Counted from the stretch's first letter, positions 1 through 9,346 are shown. The stretch: 17,412 nt of DNA from Candidatus Poseidoniaceae archaeon (GCA_013330285.1 DUIP01000076.1:1573-18984); one strand, 5' to 3'. The notes: a model not told the origin generated them from the sequence alone. Numbers and translations: made by a program.

Positions 1-1716
1 GAGGCTCCGTATGAGTTCTATCCAGAACCTTGGGACCGCACCGAAATGAACTACGACGATTCCGATGTTTTTGCTCGAGTGACGATGAATGGTTCGTATG
101 GCATTGATGCGGTTCGGTCTGTCTTTGTACCCGTCCCTACAATCACTGCTGCTGACGGTGGTGCTGGGCTGACCGGTAATGCAGAAGTCCATCTTGGGCT
201 ATGGCTACCAGTGATTGAAGGGTGCGATTGGGAGGCTGGAAACGTTTCTGAGGCGTGTCAAGTTCCTGTCATTGCGGAAGTCGGCCCCTATTACAACGAT
301 GGCGATGTTGACGCCCTTACTCCAGCGGACCGATTGGGGCGAATGTTGATCGAAAATTATGTGCCCCACGGATATGGTGTTGCCCAAGTATCAGTGTTTG
401 GCACTGGTGAATCAAACCACTGTATGGACCTCATGGGCACAGATGAACAACGTGGCATCGATGCAGCAGTCACTTGGCTCGGCAGCCAAGGCTGGTCAAA
501 TGGAAACGTTGGTCTCATTGGCAAATCATATGATGGCTCCACCCCATGGCAGGCAGCCACCTTTGGCAACCCCCACCTTGCCACCATCGTTCCAATGTCA
601 GGTCTGATCGGCGTCCATGAACTCATGTGGAGAAATGGAAGCATGGAGGCTCGTGGAATGATCATGCACAACGGTGTTTACGGCTCGTTCGGCGTTGACG
701 GCGATGCAGCAGATGCAGAGAATGCTTGTGAGGGATACATGGAGGGCTACTTCAACGGGCCAGCCGCTTATCTCACGGGTGGGATGGTCGAATACGGAGG
801 CAATGATTACTGGACTTCCCGTTCCTTCCTTGACCGAGTGGTGAGCAACTACAATGGTTCAGTGTACATCATTCAGGGCATGCAAGATTGGAACGTTGAC
901 CCACACATGGCTTTCCCAACTCACCAAATCATGGAAGATGCTGGAATTGAGGTCAAAACCCTTGCAGGCCAATGGGCTCACGATTATCCAGATCGTAAAT
1001 CAGGCCATGAGTCACTGCCTTCTGGTGAAGGTGCAGAAGCCTATCCTTACACCCTTCGTTGGGATTGGGCTGACGAGATGTTGTATTGGTTCGACTGGTA
1101 CCTCAAGGGCGAAGGTCGGGCACCAACCCTTGGCGTTGAAATGCAAGACAACCGCGGAGGATGGAGGTTCGAAGCAACGTATCCTGCAGAGGATACAGAG
1201 TACCTCCTCATCAACGCAGCAGAACTTAACCCAAGCAGTGCAGGTATGGTCACGACAACTGAGACAATCACACTCACCTACGGGCCGTTTGAGCAAGACG
1301 CCTACATCGCAGGGATGCCTTCATTCCATATTGCAGTCACACCCCATACGACAAACGGTGCTCACGCCTTCCTTGAGATGAGCGATTCTTCGGGTATGCG
1401 CCTTGGTCATGCTGTGATGGACTTCCGTTTCGCCGATGGAGGGCGAGATGGAAACGAACTCATTGCTGCCTTTTCCACCGTCACAGGCAAGATGGAATTC
1501 ATGCCGATGGATGTGTTCATCGAAGCCGGTGAATCCATCACCATCACCATGACTCAAACAGGCATGGACTACGTGCCATCACCTGCGGCAGCCGGTGGCT
1601 ACAGCGTGAATTGGGCCAGTTCAGAATTGACACTTCCGCTTGTGTACCGAACGTGTGAAGACTTGTTCCAAGCACCTATGCACGCCTATGGTGCTGAAGC
1701 AGGGCGCGTGTGCTGA
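1..1716 (+). CDS. S15-family (CocE/X-Pro dipeptidyl-peptidase-like) serine hydrolase, 5'-truncated by window edge
   Basis: The frame is open from base 1, so the gene continues left of the window; the ATG at 46 is internal. The visible 571 residues hold the C-terminal part of the alpha/beta-hydrolase domain and the following beta-sandwich domain. The nucleophile elbow is G-K-S-Y-D-G, with the Ser codon at 526-528. A strand ending G-M-Q-D-W-N-V supplies the likely catalytic Asp (codon 886-888), as in PepX-type enzymes. Q-W-A-H supplies the His (codon 979-981). From about base 1200 the protein resembles the jelly-roll C-terminal domain of X-Pro dipeptidyl-peptidases and CocE. The family cleaves X-Pro dipeptides or small esters and amides. 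Export is likely in this setting, but the N-terminus that would show a signal peptide is missing. Substrate cannot be read from sequence. The stop codon abuts that of the opposing MutS-like gene. Confidence 0.85.
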   Translation, partial: EAPYEFYPEPWDRTEMNYDDSDVFARVTMNGSYGIDAVRSVFVPVPTITAADGGAGLTGNAEVHLGLWLPVIEGCDWEAGNVSEACQVPVIAEVGPYYNDGDVDALTPADRLGRMLIENYVPHGYGVAQVSVFGTGESNHCMDLMGTDEQRGIDAAVTWLGSQGWSNGNVGLIGKSYDGSTPWQAATFGNPHLATIVPMSGLIGVHELMWRNGSMEARGMIMHNGVYGSFGVDGDAADAENACEGYMEGYFNGPAAYLTGGMVEYGGNDYWTSRSFLDRVVSNYNGSVYIIQGMQDWNVDPHMAFPTHQIMEDAGIEVKTLAGQWAHDYPDRKSGHESLPSGEGAEAYPYTLRWDWADEMLYWFDWYLKGEGRAPTLGVEMQDNRGGWRFEATYPAEDTEYLLINAAELNPSSAGMVTTTETITLTYGPFEQDAYIAGMPSFHIAVTPHTTNGAHAFLEMSDSSGMRLGHAVMDFRFADGGRDGNELIAAFSTVTGKMEFMPMDVFIEAGESITITMTQTGMDYVPSPAAAGGYSVNWASSELTLPLVYRTCEDLFQAPMHAYGAEAGRVC

Positions 1717-1719
1717 TCA
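1714..1719. other. Back-to-back stop codons of convergent genes in palindrome TGATCA
   Basis: TGA at 1714-1716 ends the + strand S15 hydrolase. TCA at 1717-1719 is the TGA stop of the - strand MutS-like gene. No base lies between them. There is no T-tract or hairpin between the genes, so each transcript must terminate inside the other's coding region as antisense. The same arrangement recurs at 17282-17287. Confidence 0.9.
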
Positions 1720-3717
1720 CTGAAACATCGTCAAGATGTCTCCAAACAGGACCTTTGCGTGACCATCGCTGCGCTCCACTAACCTCTTGACAATGAGTTC
1801 AGGTGTTGAACGGGCCAAATGATTGCGTTTTGGAGTTCGATCGACCATTAACTCAAGATCTGCATCAAGGCCCTTTGCCTCGATACCATCCACTCGTAGG
1901 TCGTCCCTTCCGGTTGCTTCCAAAATCGCCGGTGCAAGGTGGGTGACAAGCATCATTGTCGTGTCGTTTTGAGCTTCAGCAGCGAGCAGCATCCCTGCGA
2001 TGATTCTTGCTCCAGCACCTGGTTCTGTGATGGCTTCAAGCTCATCAGCCAAAATCAACTTCGGCGTAGGGTCGCTGACCACAGTCGCCAACTCGACCAA
2101 TGTCTGTTCCAACGCACCCGCACTTTGAGTTCCTCCCGCTTTAGCAAGAATGTGGAGTGCTTCAACTTGGCCAACAACAGCATGGCTTGCCGGAACCGGT
2201 AGACCCATGTGTGCGAGAATGCAAGTATGAGCCAACAATTCCAACAACGTTGTCTTACCACCAGAATTCGCACCAGTGAGCAGAGCGAGTGATTGTTGAT
2301 CGTTGTCCATGGCGCATCGTCCTAAGCCATAGGTGACAGCATCTGCTTCAACGCCTAGGAGGAGATGCCGGCCATCCTCAATGTGAATGCCGTGGTCCGA
2401 AAGTTCAGGCATGGTGCAACCGTGTTCTTTTGCCCATCTGGCGACAGCAACCCACTGATCAAGTTCGATGAGGTCACGAATAGCATGTTCGCACTTAGGC
2501 TGAAGTGGACCGAGGTTTTTCGCAAGAGTCAACATTCGCTCCGTTTCTCCTGATGCTAGGTTCACCGAGAGAGCATGGTCGAGTTCGTCAATGACCTTTC
2601 GCTCAATTTTAGCAGGCCAATTTTTTGTGAAAATAGAGTAAGGTACTCGAACGCCAGTTCCCTGAAGTTCTTCAGCAAGTTTCTGTTTTGCTGCTTCCAT
2701 CGCATCGGTAATCACGTCGCTTGTGGCCTCTTGGAGTTTCCTCTGGAAGGCAGCACCGTCGGAAAGCGCTTCAAGTAATTCGGTCCCACTGAGGTTCATT
2801 TTGGCGTTGTTCATCGCTTCTGTAACCTCTTCATTCACTTCAGCTTCAAGTGACTTCATGATCTTCCATAGCCTGTCCTTGACATCAGCAATTTTTTCCA
2901 AATCACCTTGCTGGTCGATGTTGTCCAACCATTCAGGGAGCCGTTCAAGGCCGCGTACAGTGGCGTGTATTTGCCCAAGAAAAGCATCATTCTCATCGCC
3001 ATCTATGGCGTCTTCAATCAGTGACACGAGAACTGAGAGTTGACGTTGATTGTTCCTGAACCAATCGATGGTTCGCTCAGGGATGATCATTTCTGGAGCG
3101 GGGTCGTTTCCGAGCACGACCCAACCTTCGGGTGCTTGTGCAGGGCTGCCGCCACCGATCCAAGTGACGAGTTTGAACACGGTGTAATCCTTCCACGTCT
3201 CGCCCTCACCTGGTTGGAGAACCCTGCACCACTTTTTGAGATGGTCCAGTGGCTTCTTGCTGACCACAACTCGTTCATACCGTTCACTGCTGTGCCGGGT
3301 TTGACCGAGACCTTTCAGCATCGAGGCAAGGCGTTCCATTCGTTGTGGGTGTTGCATGGCAAAATGAATGGCTGCACTTGATTTTTCACGGCGCATTGTG
3401 GGGTCATCAACCGGCATCAATAACTGCATGCGCTGTCGTGTTGCAGATGCAGAAGCATAGCCTTGAATGTGCTGAAGTATGTCCCTGTGCAATCGTTGCG
3501 CTTCTTTTGTAGCAAGAAAGGAGCCAGAGTCACCCGCTACCATTCGGGCCAGTGAAAGCGCTCGTTTTGGTGAAACGCCATCGATTTCAGCGACACGAGC
3601 AATATCGCCGCATCGCAGTGATGTTAACGCCTCATGCTCGCCCCCGAAGTGATCGGTGATTTTCTTGGCCAGTCGTTCGCCCACACCGGGTAATGTACTC
3701 AGAACCATGAGTCCCAT
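1717..3717 (-). CDS. MutS-family ATPase with N-terminal HhH region (archaeal MutS5/MutS2-like)
   Basis: Residues 7-27 (LPGVGERLAKKI) and 42-60 (EIDGVSPKRAL) look like two helix-hairpin-helix DNA-binding motifs. The middle, about 200-360, is charged and helical and fits the MutS lever/clamp coiled-coil region. The C-terminal third is a MutS domain V ATPase: Walker A G-A-N-S-G-G-K-T-T at 482-490 (Lys488), a GGTQSAGALEQT segment like the MutS signature loop, Walker B L-I-L-A-D-E (Asp558, Glu559), then a T-H switch. At 666 residues it lacks the mismatch-recognition domain of MutS1 and the C-terminal Smr nuclease domain of bacterial MutS2. Archaeal MutS5 proteins with this layout bind branched DNA in vitro; a role in recombination is inferred. 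Met1 is chosen because an AT-rich element lies 22-28 bases upstream; Met4 (3706-3708) is an alternative. It lies 76 bp downstream of the lipoprotein gene. Confidence 0.88.
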   Translation of the reverse strand: MGLMVLSTLPGVGERLAKKITDHFGGEHEALTSLRCGDIARVAEIDGVSPKRALSLARMVAGDSGSFLATKEAQRLHRDILQHIQGYASASATRQRMQLLMPVDDPTMRREKSSAAIHFAMQHPQRMERLASMLKGLGQTRHSSERYERVVVSKKPLDHLKKWCRVLQPGEGETWKDYTVFKLVTWIGGGSPAQAPEGWVVLGNDPAPEMIIPERTIDWFRNNQRQLSVLVSLIEDAIDGDENDAFLGQIHATVRGLERLPEWLDNIDQQGDLEKIADVKDRLWKIMKSLEAEVNEEVTEAMNNAKMNLSGTELLEALSDGAAFQRKLQEATSDVITDAMEAAKQKLAEELQGTGVRVPYSIFTKNWPAKIERKVIDELDHALSVNLASGETERMLTLAKNLGPLQPKCEHAIRDLIELDQWVAVARWAKEHGCTMPELSDHGIHIEDGRHLLLGVEADAVTYGLGRCAMDNDQQSLALLTGANSGGKTTLLELLAHTCILAHMGLPVPASHAVVGQVEALHILAKAGGTQSAGALEQTLVELATVVSDPTPKLILADELEAITEPGAGARIIAGMLLAAEAQNDTTMMLVTHLAPAILEATGRDDLRVDGIEAKGLDADLELMVDRTPKRNHLARSTPELIVKRLVERSDGHAKVLFGDILTMFQ

Positions 3718-3793
3718 CGTTTGTCAAGGGCTTTTGAGGATATTGCTCCCAGTTACCACGTTTGGCGTAAACTGAATGCTTTTTTGCATTGGC
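3718..3793 (-). promoter_or_regulatory. Possible promoter of the MutS-like gene (TATA-like element)
   Basis: The 76-bp gap has no gene. Read on the minus strand, the AT-rich CAATATC at 3739-3745 lies 22-28 bases before the ATG. That is where an archaeal TATA box would sit if the transcript were leaderless. No Shine-Dalgarno sequence precedes the start. A small stem-loop (AATGC/GCATT around six T on the + strand) lies at 3775-3790, just past the lipoprotein stop. The TATA assignment rests on position and composition only. Confidence 0.3.
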
Positions 3794-5191
3794 TCACGCT
3801 TCGGGTAATTCCAATTCCACAGCGAACAGTGGGTCTGGATCCGTTGAATCGTGGTAGGCGACAACAACACCGCCGTCGTTAAGGATGGCGAGGGATGCAA
3901 AATCGAAACGAATGTCATTTCCAGCACCTGAGGTCGAGTCGAGGTCGCCTTGACCAATGTAGGTTAATGTGTCTGGAGCCATGCTTTCGCTGTAGTCTCG
4001 GACATGGAACACGGTGTCAACATCCGGCCCGTCGCTGCTTTGGTACCTGACATTGAGGATGAAGAGGTCCTGCTCGCCGTTTGCTTGGAATTCCCATTCC
4101 TCAATCTGTGTGGCCATGCTCCCCATTTCGTAGGTTTGGTTGGTCCAGGTTTGTGCTCCATCCATCGACATGTAGTGGGTGAATGATGTTCCACTGTTGG
4201 CGACGCAATGGAGCGCTCCTGTGCGGTCAATCTGACAATACTCTGACGGGAATTGGACTTCGAGTTCATTCCAAGAAAGCGTGGTGTCCATGAAGGCGGC
4301 GTTTCCGTTATCGAAGTAACTTGGGAACAGTAATCCACCGCTTGGGACAGGGAAGGCTCTCATTTCCTTGTGAGGTTTGTTGACGTCCCAGTAGGCTGGA
4401 AGGTCAGCATCAGTGAAGTCCAGATCCAGCTCAATCGATGGTTCTCCACCATCACGGCCAGGGAATTGGAAGGGGTAGTAATTCAGGCCATCAACACTGA
4501 TTTGGCCACCTGCGTTTTGGGTTTGGTGCCAGAAATTTGAGACGACAACGCTTGCCCATTCACCGTTCCCGAGGCTGGATGAGATCGGTCCAATGACTTC
4601 AACTTGCCAAGAACGGTCGTAGAATGGTTCAGTGATCCTGTTGTAACACCATTTCCATTCCCCTTCAGATTCGTCATAGAGAATGGCGTAGAATTTGTCG
4701 ATTTTCAGATCAGCGCCCAAGTATGGGAACCACGACATCGAAATGATGTCTCCATTGGTGGCTTGGACGATGCTTCCTTCTCCGAGCCCCTCTTGCCCTT
4801 CGTTGGTCGGAACGAATGTTCGACACTGAGTGTCAGGAATGAATCCGGGAATGTAGGTGTCCCATGTGTGCGCTCTGTCTGCAGAATACACAGGATATTC
4901 ACCTCCAATGTTCATGATTTGCCCCTCGATCGAGGTTGCAATGTAGTGTTCACAGCAATTGCCTCCCTTGGTTTTATCAAACACCGCCCAGGAGGTATTG
5001 GTGGTTTGATTGGTTGCCAAATCCACAGTCAAAAACATTCGAACGTCTTCATGGGGCATCGAATCAATCATTGTGTAAGTTGACCAAATCGGCTCTTGTT
5101 GTTCTTCGGTGATGATCGCTTCCCCGTCACCAAAACAACCTGCCAAGACCATGGAGGCCATCAGCAACATGCTCAGCACGACTCGACGCAT
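3794..5191 (-). CDS. Exported lipoprotein with degenerate Asp-box (BNR/sialidase-like) motifs
   Basis: The start MRRVVLSMLLMASMVLAGC is a classic lipoprotein signal: basic n-region, hydrophobic core and lipobox L-A-G-C with the lipidated Cys at residue 19. An acidic, low-complexity linker follows (about 20-34). The mature 447 residues look like an all-beta extracellular domain. S-A-D-R-A-H-T-W (103-110) and S-M-D-G-A-Q-T-W (342-349) match the Asp-box pattern S-x-D-x-G-x-T-W, the first without its Gly; S-V-D-G-L-N-Y-Y is a weaker third. Asp-boxes mark beta-propellers such as sialidases and Vps10-type domains, so a propeller anchored outside the membrane is the best guess. I see no sialidase arginine triad and assign no enzyme activity. 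A C-C pair (79-80) and other cysteines could form disulfides. The gap to the BtuF-like gene upstream is 51 bp. Confidence 0.75.
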   Translation of the reverse strand: MRRVVLSMLLMASMVLAGCFGDGEAIITEEQQEPIWSTYTMIDSMPHEDVRMFLTVDLATNQTTNTSWAVFDKTKGGNCCEHYIATSIEGQIMNIGGEYPVYSADRAHTWDTYIPGFIPDTQCRTFVPTNEGQEGLGEGSIVQATNGDIISMSWFPYLGADLKIDKFYAILYDESEGEWKWCYNRITEPFYDRSWQVEVIGPISSSLGNGEWASVVVSNFWHQTQNAGGQISVDGLNYYPFQFPGRDGGEPSIELDLDFTDADLPAYWDVNKPHKEMRAFPVPSGGLLFPSYFDNGNAAFMDTTLSWNELEVQFPSEYCQIDRTGALHCVANSGTSFTHYMSMDGAQTWTNQTYEMGSMATQIEEWEFQANGEQDLFILNVRYQSSDGPDVDTVFHVRDYSESMAPDTLTYIGQGDLDSTSGAGNDIRFDFASLAILNDGGVVVAYHDSTDPDPLFAVELELPEA

Positions 5192-5242
5192 GACCTTGGC
5201 TCAATGCGGTTCGATTTGAAGGCGTCGCTTGGGAATGCTGAC

Positions 5243-6007
5243 TCAGAGGTTTGGTTCATCGAAGTAAGATCTCAGTGTTTTGAGGCCTTGGGCCGTATGG
5301 CTGCCGAACCACGTCAAAGCCTCGCCATCAATGCATTTACACCATATGTTTTGACCACCTTTTTCAGCAACCTGCGCCACAATTTCCTCGCCTTCTGCAA
5401 GGGCAAATGGATGAGGTTCACTGGACAGCAGCAACCCCTCTATTTTGTGTTCAATGAGAGCCTCGATGGTTACCACTGGGTAGCCGTTGCCTCCCTCGAC
5501 CAGCGCTGGCACTGCGAAGCCGAGGGTCGTGAGCACCCCACCAGCGTACTTTTCTGGCCCTACCGACATCAATGGCTTGTGCCAGATCATTGGTGTGATC
5601 CTTGAGTCTGCCAGTGGGTTGTTCGCCATTTCGTCCAAAAGCGATTCGAGTTCGGAGGCAAAACGTTCTGCTTTTTGCTCCCTTCCGATGATCGTCCCGA
5701 GTTCCCTCAGCATCTTTGGAACCTCCTTTGGATGTTCGACCGATGAAACATAGACCTGTATTCCAGCGGCAAGTAAGGCATCGTAGACGTCCTTTGGATT
5801 CTCCTCTCGATCAAGCACAACAAGGTCAGGCTTTGCTGAAAGAATCTTGTTCAGGTTGGGGGTTTTGGTACCTCCGACAACTGGCACTGAGGCGACTTTG
5901 TCTGCTGGATGAATGCACCATGGCGTTCGTCCCACGACCTCCTCTTGGTCACAACCAAGGTCGAAAAGCGTGAGCGTCAAACTTGGTACAAGAGAGACGA
6001 TCCTCAT
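5243..6007 (-). CDS. Cytosolic BtuF-like helical-backbone metal/cobalamin-binding-fold protein
   Basis: The protein begins directly at the first core strand (MRIVSLVPSLTLTLFDLG) with no signal peptide or lipobox, unlike normal ABC-transporter solute-binding proteins. VVGRTPWCIHP, VGGTKTPNL and AKPDLVVLDREEN follow the N-lobe of the PF01497 (BtuF/FhuD/TroA-like) fold. A helical segment of about residues 95-130 would be the backbone helix, then comes the C-lobe ending C-I-D-G-E-A-L-T-W-F-G-S. At 254 residues it is full length for the signal-less branch of this family, which is common in bacteria and has no settled function. Possible roles are intracellular corrinoid, haem or metal binding. It starts 12 bp after the ileS stop, so co-transcription is likely. 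No permease or ATPase gene lies nearby, which argues against a standard uptake system. Confidence 0.78.
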   Translation of the reverse strand: MRIVSLVPSLTLTLFDLGCDQEEVVGRTPWCIHPADKVASVPVVGGTKTPNLNKILSAKPDLVVLDREENPKDVYDALLAAGIQVYVSSVEHPKEVPKMLRELGTIIGREQKAERFASELESLLDEMANNPLADSRITPMIWHKPLMSVGPEKYAGGVLTTLGFAVPALVEGGNGYPVVTIEALIEHKIEGLLLSSEPHPFALAEGEEIVAQVAEKGGQNIWCKCIDGEALTWFGSHTAQGLKTLRSYFDEPNL

Positions 6008-6019
6008 GATGGCCCAACC

Positions 6020-9000
6020 TCAAGCAACAGTGAACCATACCGTGGTACCGTCGACTTCGAAGGACTCACTTTGTTCTGGAGGTGAAGCGTTCACAGGGTG
6101 GAAAATCACACCAGCAGCACGTGTTTCGTTCACAATCCACTGTTCGTCATCAGGGAATAATTGTGGGGCATCTTTCATCCAAATTTCGAGATCGATGGTG
6201 GCTTCAATTTCCAAATTGAGCGTCTTTCGCATGGCCTGAATTCTTCGGGTGATGTCTCGTGCAAGCCCCTTCGAAAGCAACTCTGGCGCATCGTTCATGT
6301 CCAATACAAGACTAATTTGAGCAGCATCTTCACCTGTACCCACTTGAACTGTCGAGGCAGCAAAGCCTTGTTTTTCGACTCGTCTCACTTCGACGTCGCT
6401 CAATTCAATGTGCACGCCCATGATTTCACAGTCACCGGCTTGAATCGAGGCGAGCAATGCTTCAGGGTCTTCACTGGATTTGATGTCATTCGCAATAGCG
6501 TTCACATCAGCCCTTGCCTTCGGTGCGAGTGCTCTGAAGTTCGGTGCTAATTCGATGCGCTGGAAACGGTCAAGGTCTTGTTCAACATTGATGGTTTCTA
6601 CATTCAGTTCTTCGGCGAGAATTCCATGGAACTCTTCCAAGTCAGGCCCGGCTACAATCCATCCTTGGGCGCATGGAAGCCGTTGACGTCGACCGGCATC
6701 CACTCGAATCCTACGTCCGACTTCGGCCAGTTCCCTTACCAATGCCATCGAGGCTTCTAAATCGAGGTCTTGAGGTGGAAGGTTTGCGGTTGCAGCAGCA
6801 GCTTCGTGATCCCAATCATCTGCGGTCGCCCCTTCGAGGCGACCTGGTGTGCCGAGTGGCCAAGCCGCTTGATGAACGGTTTCTCCTGTGAGGTTTCGAT
6901 GAATGACGTCGACCATGAAAGGCGCCACAGGCGCCATCAATTTGCAGACGGTTGTCAGCACTTCGTGTAGGGTGTGTTGACAAGCAAGTTTGTCATCAGA
7001 TTCAGCATCGTCCCAAAGCCTTCGACGGCTTCGACGCACGTACCAGTTTGAGAGATCATTAACGACAAAGTCTTCCAAGTCTCGGCATGCTTTGTGGTAG
7101 TTCCAACCTACGAAATCTTCGTGATATGCCTTTGCAGTGCTTGCGAGGCGTGAAAGAATCCAGCGATCAAGCGTCGGTCGTTGTTCAACATTTGAGGATG
7201 ATTTTTCTGGATCAAAGCCATCCAAAGCAGCATAGTCTGCATGGAACTTGTAGATGTTCCAGAGGGTCAAGAACATCTTGGCATAGGTCTCCCTTACACC
7301 ATTTGGATCGAACTTCATCGGATTCCAAGGCGCTCCAGCAGTGACCATGTACCAGCGAGTTGCATCAGCACCCTCTCTGTTGAAGTGATCCCAGGGGTCA
7401 ACGATGTTCCCCTTTGATTTCGACATTTTCTTTCCTTCCGCATCGAGGATCAATCCAAGACTCAAGCAGCGCTTGTAGGCGGGCTTGTCGAACACGGTGG
7501 TCGAAACGGCAAGCAAGGTGTAGAACCAGCCACGGGTTTGGTCGACACCTTCACAGATGTAATCGACCGGGAAGGATGCGTCGAACGTCTCGCCTCCGTC
7601 AAATGGATGGTGCCACTGAGCAAACGGTGCACACCCGGAATCGAACCAGCAGTCCATGACGAATGTCTCTCGTGTCATTTGGTTGCCTTGTTCATCGATG
7701 AGGATGAACGCATCAACCACAGGACGATGCAAATCAACATCGTCTGGACATGGTGGATTATCGAAGCCAGCGGCGTTTGCTTTAGCAACTTCTTTTTGCA
7801 ATTCTTCAATCGAACCAATGCATTTCATTTGACCGCTCTCGCTTCGCCAAACAGGTAGAGGCGTACCCCAGTATCGCTCTCTTGAAATCGCCCAATCTTT
7901 GACGTTGCGCAACCATTCACCAAACCGACCTTCGCCAACCCAATCAGGTGCCCATTCGACGCCATCATTAAATTCCAGCAATCGTTCTTTGACCGCAGTC
8001 ATTCGAACAAACCAAGAATCCATGGCATAGTACAGCAATGGGTGGCCGGTTCGCCAGCAGTGAGGATAGTCGTGCAGGTATGCTTTTTCTCGGTACAACA
8101 GTCCGCTTGCAGGTCCTTTCTGATTGCTGCCCCCTTCCGCAGAGAGCAGTTCAATGATCGTTTGGTCGCAGTCCTTCACGTAGTGGCCATCAAGTTGAGC
8201 ATGCGTTCCCTCGATGAATGCGCCGTCCATGCCAACGGTGTGGTAAGCGGGAAGTCCGGCTGCCATGCCCAGGTTGTAATCGTCTTCACCATACATGACT
8301 GCGGTGTGGACAACTCCGGTACCATCGGTGGTGGTGACCCAATCCGCTTCGAGGACAGTCCATGCGGTTTCGGAACCATTTCGAGGTACTGCGCCAGGGA
8401 AGAGTGGTTCATATGAGCGGCCAACAAGTTCGGAGCCGGTGAATTCTTCGATGATTTCGACATTGTGCCGCAGGACCTCTTTCATCAGGTCTTTTGCAAG
8501 AATAACAACCTCGCCAACATCTGCGCCGCCCGGTCCAGTCCATTGTTCTGCAGCCTCTGTCACCCGTGCCCGCACATAGGTGACATCTGGCCCAACGGCG
8601 AGACCTACATTGCCAGGAAGTGTCCAAGGCGTTGTTGTCCATGCAAGGATGCTCGCATCTTCATCAGTGAGTTTGAATTTGACATAGACCGACGGTTCCT
8701 CGACTTCTTTGTAGCCCAGAGCGACTTCGTGGCTGGAATATGATGTTCCAGTTTGTGGGCAGTATGGCAACACCTTGTGTCCTCGATAGAGAAGACCCTT
8801 GTCGAACATTTGCTTCAATGCCCACCAACACGATTCCACATAGGAATTTTCGAGCGTCACATAGGGATTGTCAAGATCAACCCAGTACGCCATCCGTTCA
8901 GTCATTTCTCTCCATGCCGACTCATAGGTCCAAACCGATTCACGGCATGCTTGATTGAAGTTACCCATTCCATAGGCTTCGATCGCCTCGTTTGACATGA

Positions 9001-9346
9001 GATCCATTCTCTTCTGCACTTCGATCTCGACAGGCAGTCCATGGGTGTCCCACCCTCCCTTTCGCTTGACTTGGAACCCTTCCATTGTCTTCCATCGGCA
9101 GACGAGGTCCTTGTATGCACGAGCGACGACGTGGTGAATGCCTGGTTTTCCGTTTGCAGTAGGCGGGCCTTCAAGGAAGATGAACGGTGCACCGTTGGAG
9201 CGAGAATCGATTGATGCTTGAAAGGCATGTTCTTGTTTCCATGCCTCCAGCAAAGCCGTCTCGAGAGCAACAGCATTGAGTTCGCCTGCAGCATTGGGCT
9301 GAGCCATGCTTCGCCCAACCGTGATATTGTCTTGAACCTCACCCAT
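6020..9346 (-). CDS. ileS: Isoleucyl-tRNA synthetase (class I; looks like the IleRS2 type)
   Basis: It charges tRNA-Ile with isoleucine. With the start at 9346 the protein has 1108 residues. The HIGH-type signature is G-I-H-H in PPTANGKPGIHHV (69-72), then GWDTHGLPVEIEV. The editing (CP1) domain shows WTTTPWTLPGN (from Trp236) and GTGVVHTAVMYGEDDY, with the acidic E-D-D at 354-356. The KMSKS loop is exact (Lys640 to Ser644, in GKKMSKSKGN). An anticodon-binding helical domain and the long C-terminal domain of IleRS2-type enzymes follow; I see no terminal zinc finger of the bacterial IleRS1 kind. The frame is open up to 9577, but that extra 77-residue stretch overlaps the signal peptide of the opposing gene and has no family similarity. 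Start candidates are 9346 (MGEVQDN) and 9307 (MAQPN); the shorter one matches usual N-terminal length about as well. Confidence 0.96.
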   Translation of the reverse strand: MGEVQDNITVGRSMAQPNAAGELNAVALETALLEAWKQEHAFQASIDSRSNGAPFIFLEGPPTANGKPGIHHVVARAYKDLVCRWKTMEGFQVKRKGGWDTHGLPVEIEVQKRMDLMSNEAIEAYGMGNFNQACRESVWTYESAWREMTERMAYWVDLDNPYVTLENSYVESCWWALKQMFDKGLLYRGHKVLPYCPQTGTSYSSHEVALGYKEVEEPSVYVKFKLTDEDASILAWTTTPWTLPGNVGLAVGPDVTYVRARVTEAAEQWTGPGGADVGEVVILAKDLMKEVLRHNVEIIEEFTGSELVGRSYEPLFPGAVPRNGSETAWTVLEADWVTTTDGTGVVHTAVMYGEDDYNLGMAAGLPAYHTVGMDGAFIEGTHAQLDGHYVKDCDQTIIELLSAEGGSNQKGPASGLLYREKAYLHDYPHCWRTGHPLLYYAMDSWFVRMTAVKERLLEFNDGVEWAPDWVGEGRFGEWLRNVKDWAISRERYWGTPLPVWRSESGQMKCIGSIEELQKEVAKANAAGFDNPPCPDDVDLHRPVVDAFILIDEQGNQMTRETFVMDCWFDSGCAPFAQWHHPFDGGETFDASFPVDYICEGVDQTRGWFYTLLAVSTTVFDKPAYKRCLSLGLILDAEGKKMSKSKGNIVDPWDHFNREGADATRWYMVTAGAPWNPMKFDPNGVRETYAKMFLTLWNIYKFHADYAALDGFDPEKSSSNVEQRPTLDRWILSRLASTAKAYHEDFVGWNYHKACRDLEDFVVNDLSNWYVRRSRRRLWDDAESDDKLACQHTLHEVLTTVCKLMAPVAPFMVDVIHRNLTGETVHQAAWPLGTPGRLEGATADDWDHEAAAATANLPPQDLDLEASMALVRELAEVGRRIRVDAGRRQRLPCAQGWIVAGPDLEEFHGILAEELNVETINVEQDLDRFQRIELAPNFRALAPKARADVNAIANDIKSSEDPEALLASIQAGDCEIMGVHIELSDVEVRRVEKQGFAASTVQVGTGEDAAQISLVLDMNDAPELLSKGLARDITRRIQAMRKTLNLEIEATIDLEIWMKDAPQLFPDDEQWIVNETRAAGVIFHPVNASPPEQSESFEVDGTTVWFTVA

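Noticed and set aside
854..1381. Plus-strand 175-codon open frame inside the S15 hydrolase
   Set aside because: It lies in a second frame within a gene with clear catalytic motifs, and its Ser/Gln/Thr-rich composition is typical of a frame shadow.
3775..3790. Stem-loop AATGC-T6-GCATT just past the lipoprotein stop, as a terminator
   Set aside because: The transcript of interest is on the minus strand, where the loop is A6 and no U-tract follows the stem. The stem is only 5 bp.
5096..5605. Plus-strand 169-codon open frame across the lipoprotein/BtuF-like junction
   Set aside because: It is antisense to two well-supported genes and resembles no family; it is a shadow frame.
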